A program made the translations under genes and the position numbers. Positions 1-7,490 of a DNA stretch of 64,000 nt are shown in pieces. The notes under the pieces were generated by a model. That model did not search any database and was not told the origin of the DNA. It worked only from the letters and a program-made list of their open reading frames with translations. Source of the DNA: an uncultured Blautia sp. (lineage in GTDB: Bacteria; Bacillota; Clostridia; Lachnospirales; Lachnospiraceae); contig URMH01000005.1 in assembly GCA_900549015.1 (NCBI GenBank), forward strand, positions 1-64,000, written 5' to 3'. Every line of letters begins with the position of its first letter. Position 1 is the first letter of the stretch.

Positions 1-888
1 CTGATTTTCATTTGTGAGAATCAACGCGGAAATCGTATCATTCCACGCTGTCAAAAAAGCATACATGGAGCTTGCCGCAAGCGCCGGGAATGCCATAGGA
101 AGCGTAATTCTCATAAAAGTCTGAAAACTGTTTGCCCCAAAAATCATAGACGCCTCCTCAAGCTCTCTGCTGATTCCGATAAAAATACTGCTTGTGATCC
201 ATGCCGTAAGCGCAATATTCGGCACAGAATATAAAATCGCCAGTCCCAGAAGCGTATCAAAAAGTCCCATTTTAATCAGCATAACCGCCATTGGAATACT
301 GATTCCCACAACAGGGAACATTCGGACAATCAAAAGTCCCACATTAATCTGTTCTTTAAACTTAAAATTGTATCTTGCCATAGCGTAACCGGCGAGGCTG
401 CCAACAGAAATAGAAATCAAAATAGTTAAAAGCGAAACAAAAATACTGTTTTTTAATCCTTTCGCCGCTCCCGGTGCGATGCGGAAAAAGGTCTTAAAAT
501 TATAGAACATATCCTTTTTATATGTAAATTCCATAGGCCCGCTTTCATATGTCTTGGAAAAATCCTCCACCAGCAGTTCTCCCGGTACCGTTACTCCGTA
601 CTGTCTTGTAAAATGGTCTTCCAGTTTTTTCGGTCTTTTTGTGGTAATAATAGATTCGTATCCTTCTCCTCTGTCATAAAAAATCTCAAATTCTTTTTCT
701 TCATTTGGAACAACTTTTACAGTGATGATTGTACTGGGAAATATCCTTTTCGGAAACTGAGTCATCTCATTTGCATTTGAAAAAGAAACTGTAGCAAAAA
801 ACATGAGTGGAATCGCAACCAGCATAACCATACCCGCAAGAATAATTGCTATAACCGCTTTTTGTACAGCATTTAACCTGTCCATCAT
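1..888 (-). CDS. Carbohydrate ABC transporter permease, MalG/UgpE type (3' end cut by window edge)
   Basis: Inner-membrane subunit of a sugar-type ABC importer. The translation, read directly from the minus strand, starts MMDRLNAVQKAV and shows a first membrane helix, then an extracellular loop of roughly 100 residues, then the remaining helices. The ATPase-contact loop follows, with the EEASMIFGANSFQTFMRITLPM form of the EAA motif. The start is chosen at the ATG at 888-886, which overlaps the TGA of the upstream permease (ATGA), so the two are translationally coupled. The gene runs off the left edge, so the C-terminus is not seen. The partner permease and binding protein lie upstream; no ATPase is visible, so a shared MsmX-type ATPase is likely. 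Confidence 0.85.
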   Translation of the reverse strand, partial: MMDRLNAVQKAVIAIILAGMVMLVAIPLMFFATVSFSNANEMTQFPKRIFPSTIITVKVVPNEEKEFEIFYDRGEGYESIITTKRPKKLEDHFTRQYGVTVPGELLVEDFSKTYESGPMEFTYKKDMFYNFKTFFRIAPGAAKGLKNSIFVSLLTILISISVGSLAGYAMARYNFKFKEQINVGLLIVRMFPVVGISIPMAVMLIKMGLFDTLLGLAILYSVPNIALTAWITSSIFIGISRELEEASMIFGANSFQTFMRITLPMAFPALAASSMYAFLTAWNDTISALILTNENQ

Positions 889-1757
889 ACTTTCTCAACC
901 TCCTTTTTTGGCTTACCTTTCGAAACCCTAAGATAAACAACGGTTGCAAGAAGTACGATTACTGTTGTAAGGAACGAATACGTAAATGCCAGTTTCACAC
1001 TTGTATCTACCCCCGGAACTATATCTACATAGAATGCAACTCTCTCTACAAGGAACGGAACTTTACTATATCCAAGTACCATAACAGCAATCGCCCATAC
1101 CTGTACGGTTGCAATCAAACGCATAATTACCGATGTGGTGATAGAGGGTTTTAAAATAGGAAGCACAATGTCCTTAAATATTTGCCATTTATCTGCTCCA
1201 AACAAAAATGCAGCTTCTTTCAGCTCTTTCTGAACTCCCTGCAGCCCTGCAACAAGAATAATCATAACTGAAGGAGTTACGGTCCATGTATCAATTAAAA
1301 TTACAAGAAAAACTGCTGAAAGGCCATCAACATTCATAAACTGAAGAGGTTCTGAAATTAAATGAAGATTCATGAGAAGCGTATTGATCCATCCATCTCC
1401 CATAAGACCTGTTTTCCACAAAATAGCAACTGCGGTAGGCGTAATAGCCATTGGAATCATGGACACAAACATAAGAAGCTTTGACCCTTTAAACTTTCTG
1501 GAAAGCAGTACTGCCAACACAAGAGCCAGAAGATACTGTGCAATCACAGAAACAGCAGCAAATATGGCGGTATTCATCACAGATTCAGAAAAAAGCTCTG
1601 ACTGCGCCATTAATTTAAAATTCCCCAACAGAGTAAAGTCTCCGTTTAAATCTGTAAATACTTCTTTTGCTCCCGACAGTACCGGATAAAGCCAGAACAC
1701 GCCATAAAATAAAAACGCAGGCAGCAGCAAAAGATACGGTATTTTTCTTTTATTCAA
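885..1757 (-). CDS. Carbohydrate ABC transporter permease, MalF/UgpA type
   Basis: A 290-residue membrane protein with about six hydrophobic helices. Near residues 185-205 it has an EAA-type loop (KEAAFLFGADKWQIFKDIVL) that docks on the ATPase. It pairs with the permease at 1-888 to form the channel of a CUT1-type sugar importer. The start is a TTG at 1757 preceded by GAGGAGG with a 7-base spacing; no ATG fits as well. It lies 75 bases downstream of the binding-protein gene and overlaps the next permease by four bases. The substrate cannot be read from the sequence. The nearby CdaR regulator and D-lyxose isomerase suggest a pentose, a pentose-containing glycoside or a sugar acid. Confidence 0.87.
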   Translation of the reverse strand: MNKRKIPYLLLLPAFLFYGVFWLYPVLSGAKEVFTDLNGDFTLLGNFKLMAQSELFSESVMNTAIFAAVSVIAQYLLALVLAVLLSRKFKGSKLLMFVSMIPMAITPTAVAILWKTGLMGDGWINTLLMNLHLISEPLQFMNVDGLSAVFLVILIDTWTVTPSVMIILVAGLQGVQKELKEAAFLFGADKWQIFKDIVLPILKPSITTSVIMRLIATVQVWAIAVMVLGYSKVPFLVERVAFYVDIVPGVDTSVKLAFTYSFLTTVIVLLATVVYLRVSKGKPKKEVEKV

Positions 1758-1832
1758 CTACATTCCTCCTCGTCTGATGAAAAAGGGAAGGGATTTTTCT
1801 TCCCCTCCCCTTTCCATGTAATATATTTTCTC

Positions 1833-3107
1833 TTATTCTGCCAGTTTTAATTCGTCAAGTTTTCCCTGCATTTCCTCCAGGAAAGCATCATCTGGAACTG
1901 CTTTTGTCTCTGCAATCTTATTGTATACATCTCCGTAAAGAAGTTTCACTGCATTCCAGTCAGAATATTCTGTTGAAGGAACACCGGAAATAATTGTATC
2001 TGCAAGCATTGCGTTTCCTGCTTTCATAATTGCGTCTGAAGACTCCAGAATATCGCCAACTTCCTCAATCGGACTTAACACGCCGCCCATATTTGTACAG
2101 TAGTCGTAATTCACCTCCGGATCAGCTATATACTCAAGGAATTTCTGTGCTGCTTCTGCGTTCTTGGAACCTTTCTGGATTCCCGCACACCATGCAACTG
2201 CTGTAGAACCTGCTCCCTGACTTCCTTTTGGAGCTGCGCCTATTACAAAGTTATTCGGAGCTGCGTTGTAGCTCGTTCCTGCCGGTCCCATGTGTGTAAA
2301 GGTGAGCCAAACATCCCCTTTATCAAGCGGCTCTGTAACTGCATTGTACTGATCCTGATTTGCATAAAAAGCATCTGCTTCCGCTATTTTTGCAATCACT
2401 CCCATTGCGTCTTTAAATCCCTGAGATGTAAACTCCGGAAAACTTCCGCCATATGCAAGGCTCATGCCTCCCATAGGATAAAGAAGCTGAGAACCGTCCA
2501 TACTTGTAGGAAGCATGGTTTTTCCTTCTCCTTCTCCTTCTGCAATAGCAATTGCCCAGTCTGTATACTGTTCCCAGGTAAGCCCTTTTTCCACATCTTC
2601 CTGTGTCAGACCTTCCGGAAGATAATCAAGAGCTTTTACATTTGCAATTGTGATATACACATCAAAAGACATAGGAACAAAATATCTTGCATCTTCTTTA
2701 TTTGTAGAGCCATCAAACATTGTTGTATAAGTAACGCCTGTTCCGTCTACTGTTTCAGAAATATCTTCCATCCATTCTCCATTTACATAAGGCGCCATAT
2801 TCGCTGTATCTACGATTAAAAGATCGGATACAATATTTCCAGTCTCCTGTTCTGTCTGTATTTTTTTTATTCCGTCTGCCTGTGTAATAAAATCAATCTC
2901 CACATCAATTCCAGTTTCTTCTTTAAAGCTTTCCAGAAAGCTTGATGTAATATACTCTTTTTCCTGAGGCTGTGAAGCATTGGTACACATAATTTTAAGT
3001 GTTCCGCCCTCTGTTCCTTCTGCTTTTACTGTAACTCCTGCCATCATTGAAGTCATCATTGCTGCAGTCAATAAAGCAGCCATCCATTTCTTTTTCATAA
3101 CTTTCAT
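1833..3107 (-). CDS. Extracellular solute-binding protein of sugar ABC importer
   Basis: A 424-residue family-1 solute-binding protein with a signal peptide (MKKKWMAALLTAAMM, cleavage likely after VKAEG). It ends with a typical C-terminal lobe (LEYIADPEVNYDYCTNMGG). It would bind the substrate outside the membrane and deliver it to the two downstream permeases. There is no lipobox cysteine after the hydrophobic core, which is unusual for a Gram-positive binding protein (see findings). ATGs at 3107 and 3098 both lie near GAAAGGACG; the second has the better ribosome-site spacing. A candidate operator lies about 100 bases upstream at 3207-3222, so this gene probably heads the importer operon under CdaR-type control. 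Confidence 0.85.
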   Translation of the reverse strand: MKVMKKKWMAALLTAAMMTSMMAGVTVKAEGTEGGTLKIMCTNASQPQEKEYITSSFLESFKEETGIDVEIDFITQADGIKKIQTEQETGNIVSDLLIVDTANMAPYVNGEWMEDISETVDGTGVTYTTMFDGSTNKEDARYFVPMSFDVYITIANVKALDYLPEGLTQEDVEKGLTWEQYTDWAIAIAEGEGEGKTMLPTSMDGSQLLYPMGGMSLAYGGSFPEFTSQGFKDAMGVIAKIAEADAFYANQDQYNAVTEPLDKGDVWLTFTHMGPAGTSYNAAPNNFVIGAAPKGSQGAGSTAVAWCAGIQKGSKNAEAAQKFLEYIADPEVNYDYCTNMGGVLSPIEEVGDILESSDAIMKAGNAMLADTIISGVPSTEYSDWNAVKLLYGDVYNKIAETKAVPDDAFLEEMQGKLDELKLAE

Positions 3108-3206
3108 CGTCCTTTCTTTTTATTTTTCTGTTGTTTTGATGATATTATGATAACATTCAGGATATGAGTTCCACAATGTACGAAGAAACAGGCTTTCCCT
3201 GCTTCA

Positions 3207-3222
3207 TTGTGCATATGCACAA
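3207..3222. promoter_or_regulatory. Palindromic candidate operator for the CdaR-like regulator
   Basis: TTGTGCATATGCACAA is a perfect 16-base palindrome in the gap between the regulator gene and the importer operon. A near copy (TTGTGTATTTGCACAA) lies at 4470-4485 upstream of the regulator itself, and a left half-site lies near 5336 upstream of the lyxose isomerase. It sits tens of bases upstream of the likely -10 region for the binding-protein gene, a position typical of activation. That it is the CdaR site is inference. Confidence 0.6.
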
Positions 3223-3265
3223 AAGCCTGTATTCAAACCCCTGTTGTGGTCTAAATACAGGCTTT
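3222..3265 (-). terminator. Intrinsic terminator after the CdaR-like gene
   Basis: Twelve-base arms AAAGCCTGTATT and AATACAGGCTTT flank a loop of about 20 bases, starting two bases after the regulator stop codon region. The minus-strand transcript continues with a short T-rich tail (TTTTG). The element abuts the palindrome at 3207-3222. Confidence 0.7.
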
Positions 3266-3266
3266 C

Positions 3267-4334
3267 TTACATATTCATTTTCACAATAGCAATATAAATA
3301 TACATCAAATCTCTGGCACATCTTGGATTCCTATCCAGAAGCTCTTCAATTCTCGACAGACGGTAATTCAGAGTATTTCTATGGATATGAAGCTGTTCAC
3401 ACACTACGGCGTAATCCTGATTCCATTCCATATATGCACGCACAGTTTCTCTCAAAATTCCATCCACATCCTTTTCTTTTAATATGTCCATCATACGCCT
3501 TACTTCTTTGATTTCTTCAATATTGGCAAGAATACATTCCAGAGAAACTTCGCTGTAATGAAGAATTCTTTTCGTATTTCCCGTGGCTTTTGCCATTGCA
3601 AAAGTCTGTTCTGCCGTTCTTGTAGTTTTGCCGGCAACTGTACTTGGTTCACCTACATAACACCCTGTAATTTCTTTGCTGAGTGCCAGTATTTTCCCCA
3701 GACGATCATCTAAATCTGTTTCAGAATCAAATAAAATCAATGCATCTTCCATTCTCTGCCTTACAAGGTACTCACCCTTTCTCAGAAATCGCTTAATATT
3801 TTCAAACAGGCTGTAACGTATTCTTTTACAATTTATAATCACTGCCTTTCTCTGCATATGAAGGTCAATTCCAAGATAATTAGCTGTATCCAGAAATTCT
3901 CCTGTATATTTTGGTTTTTGAACGCTGATCCACTCATACAGAAAATCCTTCAGTCTGCTCTCCCTTATGGACGTCATCTCGCTGAAAATCTGATTTTCTA
4001 TCATAAGCTGCGCTGTAATCACCACAATCTGACCAATCTGCATAACAGCTTCCACGTCCCCGCTGATTCCAATTACTCCCACAATATTTTTCGAATAAAA
4101 AATAGGCAGATTAATCCCTTTACGTTCTGTTTCAGTATCTTTATACACCACATAAGGTTTCTTCATCTCAATGGCTTTTACTGCTCCCTGATGAATGGTT
4201 CCAATTCTGTTCTCATCTCCACTGGCAATAATAATTCCGTCATAATCCATAATATTAATATTATAAGGTATAATCTGCATAATACGATCTGCAATTTTCT
4301 GTGCGCTTTCTGCGTCCAGAGAGGTTATATACAT
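3267..4334 (-). CDS. CdaR-family (sugar diacid recognition / PucR-type HTH) transcriptional regulator
   Basis: A 355-residue regulator. The N-terminal ~135 residues match the sugar-diacid recognition domain (SAQKIADRIMQIIPYNINIMD, ... GVIGISGDVE). A middle region follows, and the C-terminus is the PucR/CdaR helix-turn-helix, with the hallmark LHIHRNTLNYRLSRIEELL at about residues 318-336. In E. coli, CdaR activates sugar-acid uptake and catabolism genes. Here it sits between an ABC importer and a D-lyxose isomerase, and all three promoters carry the TTGTGCA motif. It has its own TATAAT promoter and an operator about 136 bases upstream, which suggests autoregulation. The effector is unknown. 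Confidence 0.85.
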   Translation of the reverse strand: MYITSLDAESAQKIADRIMQIIPYNINIMDYDGIIIASGDENRIGTIHQGAVKAIEMKKPYVVYKDTETERKGINLPIFYSKNIVGVIGISGDVEAVMQIGQIVVITAQLMIENQIFSEMTSIRESRLKDFLYEWISVQKPKYTGEFLDTANYLGIDLHMQRKAVIINCKRIRYSLFENIKRFLRKGEYLVRQRMEDALILFDSETDLDDRLGKILALSKEITGCYVGEPSTVAGKTTRTAEQTFAMAKATGNTKRILHYSEVSLECILANIEEIKEVRRMMDILKEKDVDGILRETVRAYMEWNQDYAVVCEQLHIHRNTLNYRLSRIEELLDRNPRCARDLMYIYIAIVKMNM

Positions 4335-4440
4335 ATTCCACCTTCTTTCGTAGAACCTTTTCTTTCCAGCTTCTCTCCTCAGTCTTACGTTTTATTCTAC
4401 TTTCCTGACATTAATTTGTCAATAATATTTCTGATAATTC

Positions 4441-4485
4441 AATATATTATACAACATTTTCCATTTCATTTGTGTATTTGCACAA
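4441..4485 (-). promoter_or_regulatory. Promoter and operator of the CdaR-like gene
   Basis: On the minus strand TTGTGCAAATACACAA (plus-strand positions 4470-4485) is followed 18 bases later by a consensus TATAAT -10 box within GTTGTATAATATATTG. The operator therefore overlaps or replaces the -35 region. The same GTTGTATAATAT context occurs upstream of the lyxose isomerase. Confidence 0.6.
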
Positions 4486-4535
4486 TTTTTTATAGTCAAT
4501 TCACTTGCTTTACTCTTATACTTTGTGCTTGCAAA

Positions 4536-4565
4536 CAAAAAGACCTGGCGCTATGCGCCCAGGTC
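4536..4565 (-). terminator. Terminator of the lyxose isomerase gene
   Basis: A GC-rich hairpin (GACCTGGGCGC / GCGCCAGGTC, three-base loop) is followed by TTTTTG in the minus-strand transcript, 10 bases after the stop codon at 4576. Confidence 0.85.
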
Positions 4566-4575
4566 CATTTTCTTC

Positions 4576-5262
4576 TTATTTTGCTTCCGGATATTCATTG
4601 CAAAGCAAACGGTATGGCGGCTCATCTTCCTCAATTTCCGGAAAACGTCCCATTTTTTCATAAAATCGGTTGTCTGTGTTATCGTCATTACACTGGCTTA
4701 CCTCTCCGATAAGCACAGACCCTGTTCCTTCTTCAATCTCAAAATCGTGATACATATACGGATAAATGCTGATACTTTCTCCTGGCATCAATTTTACCTG
4801 TGTTCCTGCCGGAACGACCATTTCTCTTCCATCAAGATGTACATGAACATCGTTTACCTTATCAAGATCTTCATTCTCTGTAGAATTATAAACACGGATC
4901 AGAAGATTTCCTCCTCCCCTATTTATAATATCTTCCATTTTATTCCAGTGGAAGTGCATTGGGGAATACTGTCCTTCTTTTAAGTACAACAGCTTTTCCG
5001 CATAAGATTTTGTATACTTATCTTTCATTTTCAGATTTCCGTTTCGAATCGTGATCAGGGAAAATCCTACTTTGTCAAAATCTCCCAGACCGTAATCTGT
5101 AATATCCCATCCCAGCATATTGTCGCGAACCTCGTCGTAATCATGCCCTTTTTCCTTCCATTCCTCCGGTGTAAAATTGCAGAATGGCGGAAGAGAAAAA
5201 CGGTAGTCACGAATCATATTTTCCATCTCTTTCAACGCTTTGTTGATTTCCGAACGCTTCAT
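4576..5262 (-). CDS. D-lyxose ketol-isomerase
   Basis: A 228-residue cupin-fold protein resembling the D-lyxose isomerase family (usual length about 225). It interconverts D-lyxose and D-xylulose, and related enzymes accept D-mannose. The metal site is visible: the HFHWNKMEDIINRGGG stretch (about residues 102-117) supplies His and Glu ligands, and a later HDFEIEEG supplies another His. The start ATG follows ATGAGGAGG with good spacing. It is a single-gene unit with its own promoter and terminator, just upstream of the CdaR-like regulator. That placement suggests the local system handles a pentose or a pentose-releasing substrate. Confidence 0.85.
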   Translation of the reverse strand: MKRSEINKALKEMENMIRDYRFSLPPFCNFTPEEWKEKGHDYDEVRDNMLGWDITDYGLGDFDKVGFSLITIRNGNLKMKDKYTKSYAEKLLYLKEGQYSPMHFHWNKMEDIINRGGGNLLIRVYNSTENEDLDKVNDVHVHLDGREMVVPAGTQVKLMPGESISIYPYMYHDFEIEEGTGSVLIGEVSQCNDDNTDNRFYEKMGRFPEIEEDEPPYRLLCNEYPEAK

Positions 5263-5295
5263 AAGAAATCCTCCTCATAATATTTTGAACATATT

Positions 5296-5347
5296 ATACA
5301 ACAAATCCAAAAATATATCTACTAATTATATACATTGTGCAAATTTA
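5296..5347 (-). promoter_or_regulatory. Promoter of the lyxose isomerase gene with TTGTGCA half-site
   Basis: The minus strand shows TTTGTTGTATAATATG (a consensus -10, TATAAT) with a poor -35 region. TTTGCACAA lies further upstream (plus-strand TTGTGCAAA at 5335-5343). A weak -35 plus an upstream regulator half-site suits an activated promoter. Confidence 0.5.
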
Positions 5348-5430
5348 AAAATGTGTATTCTCCTTGTCATTTCATTTTGCGAATGTTAAAATGAAAAGTA
5401 CGAAAACCGCTGTTTACCGGAGGATATTTT

Positions 5431-5712
5431 ATGAATACCATGCCAATACCAGAATTGATTGAAAAGGTTTCTGCTATATGCAAAAGAAATGACATAAAGC
5501 ATTTGAAACTTTTTGGCTCATTCGCCACCGGCACTGCCACACCGTCAAGTGATATAGATTTTGTCGTTTACGGCTGTCCTGATATTATGAAACTGGAAGA
5601 AGATTTAACAGAAATAGATACGCTTAGAAAAATAGATATTTTGGAGTATGACAGCATTCATAACCCATTTTTACTGGAGGATATAGAAAAATATGGAAAG
5701 CGAATTTATTAA
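5431..5712 (+). CDS. MNT-type minimal nucleotidyltransferase
   Basis: A 93-residue protein with the core motif of DNA polymerase beta-like nucleotidyltransferases: LFGSFATGTATPSSDIDFVV (residues 29-48). The GS motif and the DxD of SDIDF are both present, as is the later LRKIDILEY with the third acidic residue. In MNT-HEPN toxin-antitoxin pairs such proteins add AMP to and silence a HEPN RNase. A ribosome site (CCGGAGG) precedes the ATG. It is the only plus-strand gene in this part. The expected HEPN partner is reduced to a 12-codon stub overlapping its 3' end (5693-5731). Confidence 0.8.
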   Translation: MNTMPIPELIEKVSAICKRNDIKHLKLFGSFATGTATPSSDIDFVVYGCPDIMKLEEDLTEIDTLRKIDILEYDSIHNPFLLEDIEKYGKRIY

Positions 5713-5731
5713 CCGGTATCATACCTTCTGA
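5693..5731 (+). pseudogene. Twelve-codon stub of a following gene, possible HEPN remnant
   Basis: An ATG inside the last codons of the nucleotidyltransferase, in another frame, encodes MESEFINRYHTF and then stops. It has the overlap geometry expected for the HEPN gene of an MNT-HEPN pair, with GGAGGAT upstream as a ribosome site. What follows is a terminator rather than coding sequence, so this looks like the truncated start of a lost partner. Assignment to HEPN rests on context only. Confidence 0.35.
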
Positions 5732-5743
5732 CAAGATATTGTC

Positions 5744-5780
5744 CTAAATAAAACAAGCCGCGGGTTTCCCCGTGGCTCTT
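5744..5780. terminator. Bidirectional terminator between nucleotidyltransferase and Cys-rich genes
   Basis: A GCCGCGGG / CCCGTGGC hairpin with a 4-base loop. It is followed by TCTTATTTTT on the plus strand and by TTGTTTTATTT on the minus strand, so it can stop both converging genes. Confidence 0.75.
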
Positions 5781-6066
5781 ATTTTTCGTCCATCTTCGCA
5801 ATTCTTTTTGCGAGTTCCTGATATTTTCCTGTAATGTACCCGTAATTTTTACGCTTATGCGGCACAAGACAGTTTGTGCAGTCCTTATATCCGTTTTCTG
5901 TGTAAGTGAAATTTCCACCACAGTCTTTTCCCAGTGCATAGAGAGGGCAATAACAGAAAAGACAGTTAAATTCCTCCGGGTCTGCTCCCTTATGACAGGG
6001 AAAATATTCACATTCTTTATGACTGAAAAAGGAAAATTCCTTTCCTTCCCAATATGGTTTCTCCAT
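5779..6066 (-). CDS. Small cysteine-rich domain protein under cobalamin riboswitch control
   Basis: A 95-residue protein with a dense set of metal-ligand cysteines: CEYFPCHKG, CLFCYCPLY, GKDCGG and KDCTNC. The spacing is that of the 'cysteine-rich small domain' (zf-like) family often seen near cobalamin genes. The start is the ATG at 6066, preceded by GAAGGAGG; the longer open frame to 6177 lacks a ribosome site. It lies alone behind its own riboswitch and terminator, so it is made when cobalamin is scarce. Its biochemical role is unknown; handling of a metal or a corrinoid is a reasonable guess. Confidence 0.72.
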   Translation of the reverse strand: MEKPYWEGKEFSFFSHKECEYFPCHKGADPEEFNCLFCYCPLYALGKDCGGNFTYTENGYKDCTNCLVPHKRKNYGYITGKYQELAKRIAKMDEK

Positions 6067-6262
6067 TTGTGCCTCCTTCATATATACGCGCGCCTTTTTT
6101 CTAATGTCTCTTTGCAAAAAATCCTTATAAAAAAGAGGGAGCGATGCTACTTCGGTGTAGAAAAACAACTCATTCATAAGTGCGCGGAGGGAACGGTTGT
6201 ATCCGAAGCAGTATCGCCTGCCATTTAATCATGTATAATTCGTATGAACAGGCGCATTCCAT

Positions 6263-6292
6263 AAAAAATGCCCGCTTCGAACGAAAGCGGAC
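6263..6292 (-). terminator. Expression-platform terminator of the second cobalamin riboswitch
   Basis: The minus-strand transcript forms GTCCGCTT-loop-AAGCGGGC followed by ATTTTTT, between the riboswitch aptamer and the Cys-rich gene. This is the expected premature-termination element. Confidence 0.75.
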
Positions 6293-6337
6293 AACATTCC
6301 AGGGTGCGGAATCCCTGAAACTGGTCGTTACACTTTA

Positions 6338-6535
6338 CACGGAAGCTTAACCTCGCCATATTAAGCAGGTTTCCTGACTTCAGAATCAACGCTTACCTCT
6401 CCTTCTCATGCTATGGCACAATGGATCTCTGAGGCTTACTCCTCTGTTACAGTGACCGGATCGCTCAGGACTTTCACCTGATTCCCTTTTCTGTTTCGTT
6501 CGCTATGGTAACAAACAGCACTTAATACGTTCACT
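6338..6535 (-). promoter_or_regulatory. Cobalamin riboswitch controlling the Cys-rich gene
   Basis: Read on the minus strand, the conserved blocks occur in order: AAAAGGGAATCAGGTG, AAGTCCTGAGCGATCCGG, TCACTGTAAC, then the B12 box GTCAGGAAACCTGCTTAAT. These match the cobalamin riboswitch class. A strong promoter lies immediately upstream (6555-6583), and a terminator hairpin lies downstream before the coding start. B12 binding is expected to switch the gene off. Confidence 0.92.
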
Positions 6536-6554
6536 ATGGAATTATACTAACCAT

Positions 6555-6583
6555 ATAATACTGCTTTTATCCAGTATTGTCAA
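6555..6583 (-). promoter_or_regulatory. Promoter of the second riboswitch, inside the 3' end of the NifD-like gene
   Basis: On the minus strand TTGACA (6583-6578), a 17-base spacer and TATTAT (6560-6555). The -35 box and most of the spacer lie within the last codons of the NifD-like gene, so the riboswitch and Cys-rich gene form an independent unit nested at the end of the larger operon. Confidence 0.75.
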
Positions 6584-7490
6584 GAAATTTATACACTTTT
6601 TTATCAAAACCTTTCATAATATCCTCTTTCATCTCTGCTGCACTTCGAAATCCTGTACAGTTTATAACTGCAACCGATTTTCCCATCTTTTCAAGTCTGT
6701 ATGCAAGCTCCTGCAAGTCCAGCCCGATTGCTTTTGGCACTGCGCTCCCTACCAGAAACAGAGGTCTGTTTTCCGGAAAATTCTGAAAAATTTCCTTTGC
6801 TGCTCCTTCCCAGTCCCCTTTGCTTACAAAGACATCGGAAAATCTCGTACTTTTAATCTCCTGTACGCAGTTATCCTGTTTTTTAAGTGCCAGAGCACTT
6901 TTACAGCCTCCCGGTGTGATCAGGAGTATATCACACTCCCTGTTCTCAAGAGCTTCCACAACTGCCTGAAAATCCGGCATTTCCTCTGTATTTTCTTTTG
7001 TAGCACATTCTGTCTTAAAAAAGCTGATTTCTTCTCTGTCCTTTATTCCCCATCTTTTCCATACATCTTCCAGAACTTCTCCCGGAGCTTTTTTTCTTTT
7101 TGCCAGAGGACCTCTGTAAAGACTCTCTATTGGTATATGGTCGGGATTTTTGATCTTTTCTCTTATTTCCTCCAGATTCCATTGTGTCAGCACCTCCATA
7201 CAGGAAGCATACACAATAATCCCCTTTATCCCACGCTTTCTTAACGCCTTCTCTATGGTCTCACTGATTTTTCTGCCCTGCTTTCCAAGACTGTACTCTC
7301 TTTCTGTAACCGGACACGTAAACAGCCAGTCTTCTTTTCCAAGTGCTGATGCTCTCTTTTTCAGAGCATATGTACAGGCTAAAGTACCCGGAGCCACAAT
7401 CGCAATCCCCTGCTTTTCCCATATCCTGTCAGGAAGCTTCTTCAAATGTTCCATTTCTCCATACGCGGATTCAACAGAAAATCCCTTCAT
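6567..7490 (-). CDS. Nitrogenase component-1-like (NifD/NifK superfamily) protein
   Basis: About 307 residues, far shorter than NifD or NifK (450-520). The N-terminal half keeps the component-1 cysteine pattern: Cys39 (PGTLACTYALKK), Cys59 (TCPVTEREYSLGKQGRKI, like the NifD stretch ending VFGGEKKL) and Cys97 (VYASCMEVL). These three could bind an Fe-S cluster at the P-cluster position. Further cysteines (196 in TPGGCKSAL, 278 in VINCTG) follow. No second component-1 gene is present. The ATG at 7490, after AGAAAGGAAACGG, overlaps the NifH-like gene by 20 bases; a TTG at 7526 is an alternative. Electrons presumably come from the NifH-like partner. The substrate is unknown; a corrinoid or other tetrapyrrole is suggested by context. 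Confidence 0.75.
   Translation of the reverse strand: MKGFSVESAYGEMEHLKKLPDRIWEKQGIAIVAPGTLACTYALKKRASALGKEDWLFTCPVTEREYSLGKQGRKISETIEKALRKRGIKGIIVYASCMEVLTQWNLEEIREKIKNPDHIPIESLYRGPLAKRKKAPGEVLEDVWKRWGIKDREEISFFKTECATKENTEEMPDFQAVVEALENRECDILLITPGGCKSALALKKQDNCVQEIKSTRFSDVFVSKGDWEGAAKEIFQNFPENRPLFLVGSAVPKAIGLDLQELAYRLEKMGKSVAVINCTGFRSAAEMKEDIMKGFDKKVYKFLDNTG

Noticed and set aside
3858..4712. Long plus-strand open frame opposite the CdaR-like and lyxose isomerase genes
   Set aside because: It spans the regulator, an intergenic promoter and another gene's end, has no domain pattern and is explained by the complementary strand.
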